This document shows positions 6,799 through 13,053 of a stretch of DNA of 13,500 nt, one piece after another (position 1 is the first letter of the stretch; each line of letters begins with the position of its first letter). The notes under the pieces were generated by a model. It was not told where the DNA came from and ran no database searches. It saw nothing but the letters and a program-made list of their open reading frames with translations. The stretch comes from an uncultured Eubacteriales bacterium (lineage in GTDB: Bacteria; Bacillota; Clostridia; Oscillospirales; Acutalibacteraceae). A program made the translations under genes and the position numbers. The stretch spans positions 1 to 13,500 of the forward strand of contig OMRJ01000191.1 of NCBI GenBank assembly GCA_900313475.1. Reading direction: 5' to 3'.

Positions 6799-8049
6799 TC
6801 AACGTGTAATAATATATTCGGTAATATTTTTTGCATCGTCAAAGCTTAATTCTATGTCCATATATATGCCGTCCTCGCGGTATTCTTCACCGAAAAGACG
6901 TCCGCTGCCGCGCAGCTTTGCTTCGAGCGCGCCCTGCGAATAAGGGATCAGAAGCTGCACGCGTCTGCGCCTGTCGGGAAGCGCCGTGCAAATACACTCC
7001 AACAGATTCGGTATGCCGACTCCGTTTTTCGCCGAAATCCGCACCGTGTTTTTGCTGTACGGTGCAGTAAAATTATGTGCAACATCGCATTTATTGTAAA
7101 CCGTGACAATCGGTTTTTCCTCCGCGCACAGTTCTTTGAGCACCTCAAGCGTTATATCGAGCTTATCTTCACAGTCGGGGTCGGACGCGTCGCACATCAC
7201 TATAAGCAAGTCGGCGTCGGTGGCTTCTTCGAGAGTTGACTTAAATGCCTCTACAAGGAAATGCGGCAGCCGCGAAATAAATCCGACCGTATCTATGAGC
7301 ATAATCTCTCTGCCGTCGGGCAGCTTAAGAGCACGTGACGTGGGGTCAAGCGTCGCGAACAGCTTATTCTCGACAAGCACTTCGGAATCGGTAAGAGTGT
7401 TGAGAAGCGTGGATTTCCCGACGTTCGTATATCCGACAAGCGCGGCGGTAATCACGCCGTCCTTTTTACGTCGGGCACGCCGTCTGCGCCGACGCGTTTC
7501 AAGAGAAGAAAGCTGTTCTTCAAGCGCATGAATACGGCGCCGAACGTGACGGCGGTCGCTTTCGAGCTTTGTTTCACCGGGACCGCGCGTACCGATACCG
7601 CCGCCGAGACGCGACATTGACTTTCCCTTACCGGAAAGCCGCGGCAGAGAATACTTAAGCTGTGCAAGCTCTACCTGCAATTTACCTTCATTAGTACGGG
7701 CATTAAGCGCAAAGATGTCGAGAATCAGCACGGTACGGTCGATAACGTCCGTTTTAAGCGCATCCGAGAGCACACGCTGCTGCGTGGGAGTAAGCTCGCC
7801 GTCGCAAACGGCAAGGTCAATGTCGTTGTCGCGCACAAATTCGGCAGCCTCGGCGATTTTACCCGTTCCCAGAAAGCTGACGGCATTTGCGGACGTAAGC
7901 TGCTGGATAATAACGCCGACCGTCTCGCCGCCCGCAGTCTTTATCAGCTCTTTCATCTCGTCGACGCTCGCCGAAGCGTCATATTCACCTGTATCCGCAG
8001 CAAGGATAAGCACCCTCTGCGGTTTTTGTTCATTATAATAAAAGTCCAT
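6799..8049 (-). CDS. hflX: GTPase HflX
   Basis: A 416-residue GTPase of the Obg-HflX superfamily. HflX binds the 50S subunit and splits stalled or hibernating ribosomes. The N-terminal domain (about residues 10-130) contains SFLGTGKIAE (58-67) and is followed by the family signature GGGIGTRGPGETKLE (149-163). The G domain has G1 GYTNVGKST (206-214), a G2-region FATLDPT (231-237), G3 DTVG (253-256), G4 NKCD (319-322) and SAK (339-341). An Arg-rich run (186-196) sits in the helical linker before G1. Residues 12-50 match the expected family N-terminus, so ATG 8049 is likely right even though no Shine-Dalgarno sequence precedes it. The promoter -10 box ends 6 bases from the ATG, predicting a leaderless mRNA. 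It is the first gene of a three-gene operon. Confidence 0.96.
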   Translation of the reverse strand: MDFYYNEQKPQRVLILAADTGEYDASASVDEMKELIKTAGGETVGVIIQQLTSANAVSFLGTGKIAEAAEFVRDNDIDLAVCDGELTPTQQRVLSDALKTDVIDRTVLILDIFALNARTNEGKLQVELAQLKYSLPRLSGKGKSMSRLGGGIGTRGPGETKLESDRRHVRRRIHALEEQLSSLETRRRRRRARRKKDGVITAALVGYTNVGKSTLLNTLTDSEVLVENKLFATLDPTSRALKLPDGREIMLIDTVGFISRLPHFLVEAFKSTLEEATDADLLIVMCDASDPDCEDKLDITLEVLKELCAEEKPIVTVYNKCDVAHNFTAPYSKNTVRISAKNGVGIPNLLECICTALPDRRRRVQLLIPYSQGALEAKLRGSGRLFGEEYREDGIYMDIELSFDDAKNITEYIITR

Positions 8050-8055
8050 ATTGAA

Positions 8056-8084
8056 AGTATATCATATGCTTTCGGCGCGTTCAA
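8056..8084 (-). promoter_or_regulatory. hflX promoter, extended -10 (TTGAAC-17-TATACT)
   Basis: Minus-strand -35 TTGAAC (8084-8079), 17-base spacer, and -10 TATACT (8061-8056) preceded by TGA, an extended -10 element. Standard spacing from the -10 puts the transcription start at or within a base or two of position 8049, the A of the hflX ATG. Confidence 0.75.
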
Positions 8085-8093
8085 TGATTTTTC

Positions 8094-8122
8094 TTGACTT
8101 TACGGCGCTTTTTTGATAAAAT
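8094..8122 (+). promoter_or_regulatory. glyS promoter, extended -10 (TTGACT-17-TAAAAT)
   Basis: -35 TTGACT (8094-8099), 17-base spacer, and -10 TAAAAT (8117-8122) preceded by TGA. The predicted start near 8129 leaves a leader of about 85 bases. It is divergent from the hflX promoter, with only 9 bases between the two -35 boxes. Confidence 0.8.
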
Positions 8123-8196
8123 CAAAACTTGTAATTTGTTAATATTTACCCGCTCTCTGCGAATGCGCCGAAAAGTGCCGCCGCTCGGTCGGGTTT

Positions 8197-8210
8197 AAGA
8201 CGGAGGTCTT
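8197..8210 (+). other. Small hairpin displaying the glyS ribosome binding site
   Basis: AAGAC (8197-8201) can pair with GTCTT (8206-8210), leaving GGAG of the Shine-Dalgarno sequence in the loop, 4-8 bases before the ATG region. With only five base pairs, three of them A-U, it is marginally stable and may have no role. Confidence 0.3.
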
Positions 8211-8213
8211 TTT

Positions 8214-9614
8214 ATGAATAATACGGATAAATCAATGGAAAAGCTCGTCGCACTCTGCAAAGGCAGAGGCTTTGTTTATGCGGGCAGCGAAATTTACGGC
8301 GGTCTTGCAAACACATGGGACTACGGTCCGCTCGGCGTTGAGCTGAAAACAAACATTAAGAATGCGTGGAGACAGAAGTTTATCAGAGAAAATCCCTATA
8401 ACGTCGGTCTTGACTCCGCTATCCTCATGAACCCGCAGACATGGGTCGCTTCGGGGCATCTCGGCGGCTTCTCCGATCCCCTCATGGACTGCCGTGAGTG
8501 CAAAACGCGTCACCGCGCCGACAATCTTATTGAGGATTTCGACGGTACAAACGTTGCGGGCTGGACAAACGAAGCCATGATGAGCTATATACGCGAGCAC
8601 AACATTCCCTGCCCCAACTGCGGCAAGCACAATTTCACGGACATCCGTCAGTTTAACCTTATGTTCAAAACCTTCCAGGGCGTCACGGAGGACACCAAAA
8701 ACGAGCTGTATCTCCGCCCCGAAACCGCACAGGGAATTTTCGTAAACTTCGCAAATATTCAGCGCACCACGCGTAAAAAAATACCTTTCGGCGTTGCGCA
8801 GATAGGCAAATCATTCAGAAACGAGATAACCCCCGGCAACTTCATTTTCCGTGTGCGCGAATTTGAACAGATGGAGCTTGAATTTTTCTGCAAGCCCGGC
8901 ACCGACCTCGAATGGTTCGACTATTGGAGAAGCTTCTGCCGCGACTGGCTCTATGCCCTCGGCATAAAAAAAGAAAATCTCCGTTTGAGAGATCACGATA
9001 AAGAGGAGCTTTGCTTCTACTCGAAAGCCACCACCGACTTTGAATACCTGTTCCCGTTCGGCTGGGGCGAGCTTTGGGGCGTTGCCGACAGAACCGACTA
9101 CGACCTCACGCAGCACATTAAAACCTCCGGCAAGAGCCTCGATTACTTTGATCCGCAGACAAACGAGCGTTATGTTCCCTATGTAATTGAACCTTCGCTC
9201 GGCGTTGAAAGACTTTTCCTCGCAATTCTGACCGAAGCATACGACGAAGAAGTTGTCGACGCGGAGAAAAACGACACAAGAGTCGTTCTTCATCTTCATC
9301 CCGCTCTCGCACCGTTTAAGTGCGCGGTTCTTCCGCTTTCGAAAAAACTCGGCGATAAAGCACAGGAGATATACACCGAGCTTTCCAAGAATTTCATGTG
9401 CGACTATGACGACGCAGGCTCGATAGGCAAGCGCTACCGCCGTCAGGACGAGATAGGCACTCCGTTCTGCATCACCGTCGACTTTGAAACGGTCGGCGAC
9501 GAGAATACACCCGCCGACAACTGCGTAACCGTCCGTGACCGCGACACGATGGAGCAGGTTCGCCTTCCGATAAGCGAGCTTGTCGACTTCATTAACGGCA
9601 AAATGAAATTCTGA
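8214..9614 (+). CDS. glyS: Glycyl-tRNA synthetase, single-chain class II type
   Basis: A 466-residue cytosolic enzyme that charges tRNA-Gly with glycine. It is the homodimeric single-polypeptide form, not the separate alpha/beta subunits, and is also named glyQS. GRGFVYAGSEIYGG (17-30) and TWDYGPLGVELK (34-45) form the N-terminal core. C93/C96 and C133/C136 form a probable zinc-binding insertion. ELYLRPETAQGIFVNF (164-179), motif 2 GKSFRNEITP with FRVREFEQME (198-221) and motif 3 EPSLGVERLFLAIL (326-339) complete the catalytic domain. Residues from about 365 form the anticodon-binding domain. The start ATG has GGAGG (8202-8206) 7 bases upstream. The leader is too short for a T-box riboswitch. 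It is the only plus-strand gene, with its own promoter and terminator. Confidence 0.97.
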   Translation: MNNTDKSMEKLVALCKGRGFVYAGSEIYGGLANTWDYGPLGVELKTNIKNAWRQKFIRENPYNVGLDSAILMNPQTWVASGHLGGFSDPLMDCRECKTRHRADNLIEDFDGTNVAGWTNEAMMSYIREHNIPCPNCGKHNFTDIRQFNLMFKTFQGVTEDTKNELYLRPETAQGIFVNFANIQRTTRKKIPFGVAQIGKSFRNEITPGNFIFRVREFEQMELEFFCKPGTDLEWFDYWRSFCRDWLYALGIKKENLRLRDHDKEELCFYSKATTDFEYLFPFGWGELWGVADRTDYDLTQHIKTSGKSLDYFDPQTNERYVPYVIEPSLGVERLFLAILTEAYDEEVVDAEKNDTRVVLHLHPALAPFKCAVLPLSKKLGDKAQEIYTELSKNFMCDYDDAGSIGKRYRRQDEIGTPFCITVDFETVGDENTPADNCVTVRDRDTMEQVRLPISELVDFINGKMKF

Positions 9615-9633
9615 TATCGCAGATAAAACAACG

Positions 9634-9672
9634 CCCCGAAAATGCAAACCGCACTTTCGGGGTTATTTCTTT
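9634..9672 (+). terminator. glyS terminator, apparently bidirectional
   Basis: A 12-bp stem with one mismatch (9634-9645 with 9651-9662) and a 5-base loop, followed by a T-rich tail (9663-9672), lies 20 bases after the glyS stop. In the opposite direction the stem is followed by a T-rich stretch (about 9631-9620), so it can also serve the converging ATPase gene ending at 9685. Confidence 0.85.
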
Positions 9673-9684
9673 GTCCCGGCAGAG

Positions 9685-11043
9685 TTAAAAAGCCGCAAAA
9701 AACATATACGGCGGAATTTTTACTATGCCGTCTTCGACCGATAGATTTTTTGGATGCATAACGAAAGAATTACTGATCCTTTTGCGGAATATTTGATGAA
9801 ACAGATCAAGAGAGAGAGTTGAATAGTTTTTTGAGGATTTGACTTCGATCGGGATAATTTTAAAATTTGTTTTGCTTTCATTCGAGAGCATAAAATCAAT
9901 TTCTATGTCATTGTAATGTTTTTGAGCACTGTATCGCGTATAAAAGTACAGTTTTTTATTTTTTGCCGTTATCATCTGTGCAATTGCATTTTCATATATC
10001 ATTCCTTGATTTACCGACAGTTTACCGTCCATTATCTGTTTATATAGGTTATTTTCCGCAAGTTCGTTTTCACTGAACGCAAGACTGACAAGAAGTCCGG
10101 TGTCGCCGAGATAGCATTTGACTGCGGATTCGTTCTTGTTTAATGCAAAACCTACATTCGGGTCATTACACTTATAACAAAGATTACATATCATTGAATC
10201 ATCAAGCCAAAACAACGGCTCGTCATATCTGTCAAAGGTGGCATTTGAATCAATCTCACTCAAAATTATTTTTTTCTCATGGGTGGACAGATAAGCGGGA
10301 ATATTTTCAAAAATTGCCGAAATTTTGGAATTGTAGCGTCTTGCGGATTTTCTGATATCATCGCGGTACAAGTTGAGAATGTCCCTTTTTTCGATATCCG
10401 CCGAAACAAAATCCCGACCGCTCTTTTTGTACGCCAGCACCGCCTGCGGCATACCGCCGACAAGGAGGTATTCCTTAAAAAGCCGCATGGCTTTGTTATG
10501 CATTGACCTTTCGAGCGGTTCTTTTTTTTCATAGCAGCCTGCAATGTAGTCAAGCAGCAGTTCTTCTCCGAGATATGACGCAAACTCCTCAAAATCAAGA
10601 GGGTACATTTTTATTTTGCGTTCTTCGGACGGAATCGTTATGCTGTCGACATTCTCTTTTATCGAAATAAGCGAACCCGTTTCAAGGAAATCATACCGTC
10701 CGTCCGCAACAAGATACTTGACGGCTTCGCGCGCTTTCGGAAATTTTTGAATTTCATCAAAAATTATCAGGCTCTCGCGCTTATAAAGCCTTGTATTGTA
10801 TTCAAGCGATAATGACTGAAAAAAAATATCGAGATTATTCAAATCGTCAAACATGGCGAAGACTTTTTTCGGAGCATTGTTGAAATCCACAAGAATATAA
10901 GATTTATATTCATTTTTCGCAAATTCCTCCGCGACCGTTGATTTTCCGATTCGCCTTGCGCCTTCAATCATGAGCGCTTTTGTTCCGCCGGTTGTCTTTT
11001 TCCATTCGCACAGGCTTTCGTATATTTTTCTTTTAATCTCCAT
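9685..11043 (-). CDS. AAA ATPase with DUF4143 / PD-(D/E)XK-like C-terminal domain
   Basis: A 452-residue protein of the widespread AAA_14-DUF4143 family, whose function is not established. The N-terminal ATPase has Walker A GARRIGKST (28-36), Walker B LIIFDEIQ (92-99) and the sensor-like ETGSLIS (121-127). EYLLVGGMPQAV (191-202) and KCYLGDTGLL (309-318) are typical landmarks of the DUF4143 half. EIDFML (381-386) and IPIEVKSS (397-404) give D383, E400 and K402 in a PD-(D/E)XK-like arrangement. The start ATG has a weak site (AAAGG, 11055-11059, 11 bases away) but a good promoter. The gene is single, visibly richer in A and T than its neighbours, and bounded by terminators on both sides, as expected of an accessory acquisition. 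A defence or mobile-element role is possible but not shown. Confidence 0.88.
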   Translation of the reverse strand: MEIKRKIYESLCEWKKTTGGTKALMIEGARRIGKSTVAEEFAKNEYKSYILVDFNNAPKKVFAMFDDLNNLDIFFQSLSLEYNTRLYKRESLIIFDEIQKFPKAREAVKYLVADGRYDFLETGSLISIKENVDSITIPSEERKIKMYPLDFEEFASYLGEELLLDYIAGCYEKKEPLERSMHNKAMRLFKEYLLVGGMPQAVLAYKKSGRDFVSADIEKRDILNLYRDDIRKSARRYNSKISAIFENIPAYLSTHEKKIILSEIDSNATFDRYDEPLFWLDDSMICNLCYKCNDPNVGFALNKNESAVKCYLGDTGLLVSLAFSENELAENNLYKQIMDGKLSVNQGMIYENAIAQMITAKNKKLYFYTRYSAQKHYNDIEIDFMLSNESKTNFKIIPIEVKSSKNYSTLSLDLFHQIFRKRISNSFVMHPKNLSVEDGIVKIPPYMFFAAF

Positions 11044-11075
11044 TGGCTGAACCGCCTTTCGCTTTTTCTTTTTCG

Positions 11076-11104
11076 ATTATATCATTTCCCTCAACAGTAC
11101 GCAA
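11076..11104 (-). promoter_or_regulatory. Promoter of the DUF4143 ATPase (TTGCGT-17-TATAAT, extended -10)
   Basis: Minus-strand -35 TTGCGT (11104-11099), 17-base spacer, and a perfect -10 TATAAT (11081-11076) preceded by TGA. The predicted start near 11069 gives a leader of about 26 bases. The -35 box lies inside the first unit of the 34-bp tandem repeats, so a repeat-binding protein could compete with polymerase. Confidence 0.75.
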
Positions 11105-11266
11105 GATACAAAATCAAAAAATATCCAATAGTGCGGAAGATATGAAAATAAAAAATATCAAATAGTGCGGAAGGTATTAAAATGAAAAATTGCCGACGGT
11201 GCGAAAAGTATTTACATTAAATTTTGCCGGCAATACGGAACATTACAATGTTGTTTTAAATCAACG
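11097..11266. repeat. Degenerate 34-bp tandem repeat array, four clear units plus a decayed fifth
   Basis: Units begin at 11097, 11131, 11165, 11199 and, weakly, 11233, each exactly 34 bases after the last. Each opens with GT(A/G)CG followed by AAG(A/G)TAT-like sequence, an A-rich middle, and a TATC-AATA or TGCCG-CG end. By hand count units 1 and 2 agree at 27 of 34 positions, units 2 and 3 at 25, and units 3 and 4 at 25. The fifth keeps little beyond its ACGGAA opening. The array lies in the 281-base non-coding gap upstream of the DUF4143 ATPase gene and overlaps its -35 box. There are no spacers between units, so it is not CRISPR. It may be a minisatellite or a row of protein-binding sites. 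Confidence 0.8.
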
Positions 11267-11275
11267 GGTTTATGC

Positions 11276-11309
11276 AAAAACAGCCCGCCGGGGTTTACGC
11301 CGCGGCGGG
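11276..11309 (-). terminator. Intrinsic terminator of the lipoprotein-reductase operon
   Basis: Stem CCCGCCG/CGGCGGG (11309-11303 with 11290-11284) with a 12-base loop, followed in the minus direction by CTG and five T residues (11280-11276). It lies 15 bases after the lipoprotein stop codon. Confidence 0.85.
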
Positions 11310-11324
11310 TAAATGTTATATTCT

Positions 11325-12287
11325 TCAGTTCTCGGCGTCGATGTCCATATCCTTGGCAAGCTCTGTCATAAACGAAATTGCCTTGACACCGGAATACTCG
11401 GTATAGCCTGCCGGAGGAGCGCTCTTGTCGGCGGGGACATTGCCCGTGAGATAATCGACATACATTACAGAAAGCGTCTTGCCGCTCGAATCGGTGGAGC
11501 GCATACCGACAAACGAATTGCCCGACATAAAGATCTCGGTAGTTGATCCCGATTCGGTGAACACATAGTCAATACAGTCCTTGCCGTTGAAGCGCTCGTT
11601 CTTTTTGGAGGTGGCATCGGCAAGATTTCCCAACGAGCTGAAATCAAGCGCCGAGGTATCAAACATATCGTCATCAATGCCCGATGCCGTCATGAGCAGC
11701 TTCATGTTCATGTAACCCTTTATCTTCGGGTAAATTATGTATGTTACTTTATTTTTCATAAGCAGCGCAACATTCGCACCGTTAAGGCTTGTGGACATAT
11801 AAAGCGAATCCTTTGTCGAAGCCATTTCGGTGGGGGTAATAACGCCGTTTTCGTCCTGCATTCTGCCCTTCCAATAGAAGTTGCCGCTTTTAAGCACGTC
11901 AAGCCCGTTGACGGTCGGCACCGTCTGATTCTGCGATGACGGCGTTGTGGTTGCGGGTGTGTTCGGTGTATTGGGATTATCGGGAGTGTTCGGGTTATTC
12001 GGAGTGACCGTCTGCGACCCGGCAGAGGTAGTTGTTTCAAGCCCCGCCGTACCGGTAGTCGGTACAACATAAACCTCGGATCCGCTCGCATCGGTTTGGA
12101 TTTCTCCCGCACTTGTTACGCCGGACTCGTCAGTGTTATTCGGATGTTCCGTTTCCTGCTGTGAGGAAACGCCGGTTTCGGACGGGACGGTGGTATTAAG
12201 CATATCGCCCGTATATTTCAGGCAGCCGCCGAATGACAGCGCAAGCGCCGCCGCGGCAAGTGCCGACGTTATTTTACGAAATTTCAT
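11325..12287 (-). CDS. Secreted lipoprotein with Thr/Pro/Asn-rich linker; paralogue of the gene at the right edge
   Basis: A 320-residue exported protein of unrecognised function. A basic start (MKFRK), an Ala/Leu-rich stretch (8-18) and LSFGGC with lipid-attachment Cys22 form a lipoprotein signal peptide; Phe at -3 is not the commonest lipobox residue. Residues about 28-128 are a low-complexity Ser/Thr/Pro/Asn linker, including an NP-NTP repeat at 98-111. The folded domain (about 128-310) alternates short predicted beta strands: FYWKGRM, SLYMSTS, VTYIIYP, IDYVFTE, TEIFMSG. This is loosely like the LolA/LppX beta-sheet fold, a guess from pattern only. GIDDDMFD, FSSLGNL and NVPADK recur in the partial gene at 13053-13500. 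The start has AAGGGG (12295-12300) 7 bases upstream. It is last in its operon, 34 bases after the reductase. Confidence 0.82.
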   Translation of the reverse strand: MKFRKITSALAAAALALSFGGCLKYTGDMLNTTVPSETGVSSQQETEHPNNTDESGVTSAGEIQTDASGSEVYVVPTTGTAGLETTTSAGSQTVTPNNPNTPDNPNTPNTPATTTPSSQNQTVPTVNGLDVLKSGNFYWKGRMQDENGVITPTEMASTKDSLYMSTSLNGANVALLMKNKVTYIIYPKIKGYMNMKLLMTASGIDDDMFDTSALDFSSLGNLADATSKKNERFNGKDCIDYVFTESGSTTEIFMSGNSFVGMRSTDSSGKTLSVMYVDYLTGNVPADKSAPPAGYTEYSGVKAISFMTELAKDMDIDAEN

Positions 12288-12321
12288 TTATTTTCCCCTT
12301 TCAATTCCCGACGGAATCGGT

Positions 12322-13053
12322 TCATATTACCGATCCGCCGTTTACGCCCAAAATCTGACCCGTGACAAACGAAGAACGTTCGTCCGCAAAAAACGCGACG
12401 GCATTTGCAATATCGTCGGGAGAACCGAAGCGCCCCAACGGAATATCATCCGCAATGAGGCATCTGTCCTCCCGCGAAAACGATGCCATCATATCCGTAT
12501 CAATCACACCGGGACAAACGCAGTTTACTGTTATTCCCGACGGAGCAAGTTCCTTTGCAAGCGCCTTTGTAAGCCCGATAACGCCTGCCTTGGACGCGGA
12601 ATATGCAACCTCGCACGAAGCGCCCGTCTGCCCCCACATGGACGATATATTAATTATTCTGCCGTTCTTTTGACGCAGCATCTGTTTTGATGCGGCACGC
12701 GCGCAGTTAAAAGCGCCGGTAAGATTTGTGTCCGTTACGCGCCGCCACTGTTCATCCGTAGTTTCATCGAAGAACGAACGGACGGCAACGCCCGCATTAT
12801 TCACAAGCACGTCAAGTCTTCCGTTTCGTTTAACGGCTGCGGAAATAAGCATATCGGCATCGGCGGAATTTGACACATCGGCTTTGACCGCAAATGCATC
12901 GAATCCGCTCTCCGTCAGTCTTTTGACAAGCGACGCGGCTTTTTCTTCGGAGTGAAACCAGTTGACCGTGACCGAGTAACCGTCGCGGCAAAGGCGTTCG
13001 CACACCGCTTCGCCTATTCCTCTTGCGCCGCCTGTGACTACAGCAGTTTTCAT
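12322..13053 (-). CDS. SDR family NAD(P)-dependent oxidoreductase, FabG-like
   Basis: A 243-residue classical short-chain dehydrogenase/reductase. It has the Rossmann motif TGGARGIG (7-14), DV at 59-60, NNAG (85-88), the catalytic Ser of NISSMWG (S138), Y151 and K155 in YSASK, and PGVIDTDM (181-188). Its catalytic positions match those usual for FabG, so 3-oxoacyl-ACP reductase is the closest guess, but many SDRs share this pattern. ATG at 13053 is preferred over the TTG at 13056. It shares its A with the TGA stop of the upstream lipoprotein gene (TGATG), indicating translational coupling; only AGGA resembles a binding site. No fatty-acid synthesis genes are adjacent, so a dedicated fab role is unsupported. 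It sits between two paralogous lipoprotein genes. Confidence 0.9.
   Translation of the reverse strand: MKTAVVTGGARGIGEAVCERLCRDGYSVTVNWFHSEEKAASLVKRLTESGFDAFAVKADVSNSADADMLISAAVKRNGRLDVLVNNAGVAVRSFFDETTDEQWRRVTDTNLTGAFNCARAASKQMLRQKNGRIINISSMWGQTGASCEVAYSASKAGVIGLTKALAKELAPSGITVNCVCPGVIDTDMMASFSREDRCLIADDIPLGRFGSPDDIANAVAFFADERSSFVTGQILGVNGGSVI

Noticed and set aside
8129..8213. T-box riboswitch in the glyS leader
   Set aside because: The leader is only about 85 bases, lacks the conserved AGGGUGGNACCGCG-type T-box sequence, and has no terminator/antiterminator pair.
8811..9647. Long open frame on the minus strand (278 codons) opposite glyS
   Set aside because: It is fully antisense to glycyl-tRNA synthetase and its 5' end includes the terminator hairpin. 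No domain is recognisable.
11097..11266. CRISPR array
   Set aside because: The 34-base units are directly adjacent with no unique spacers, the copies are degenerate, and no cas genes are present.
9615..11324. Integrated element with attachment-site repeats
   Set aside because: I looked for matching direct repeats at the two ends of the AT-rich ATPase region and saw none, and there is no integrase, transposase or tRNA target.
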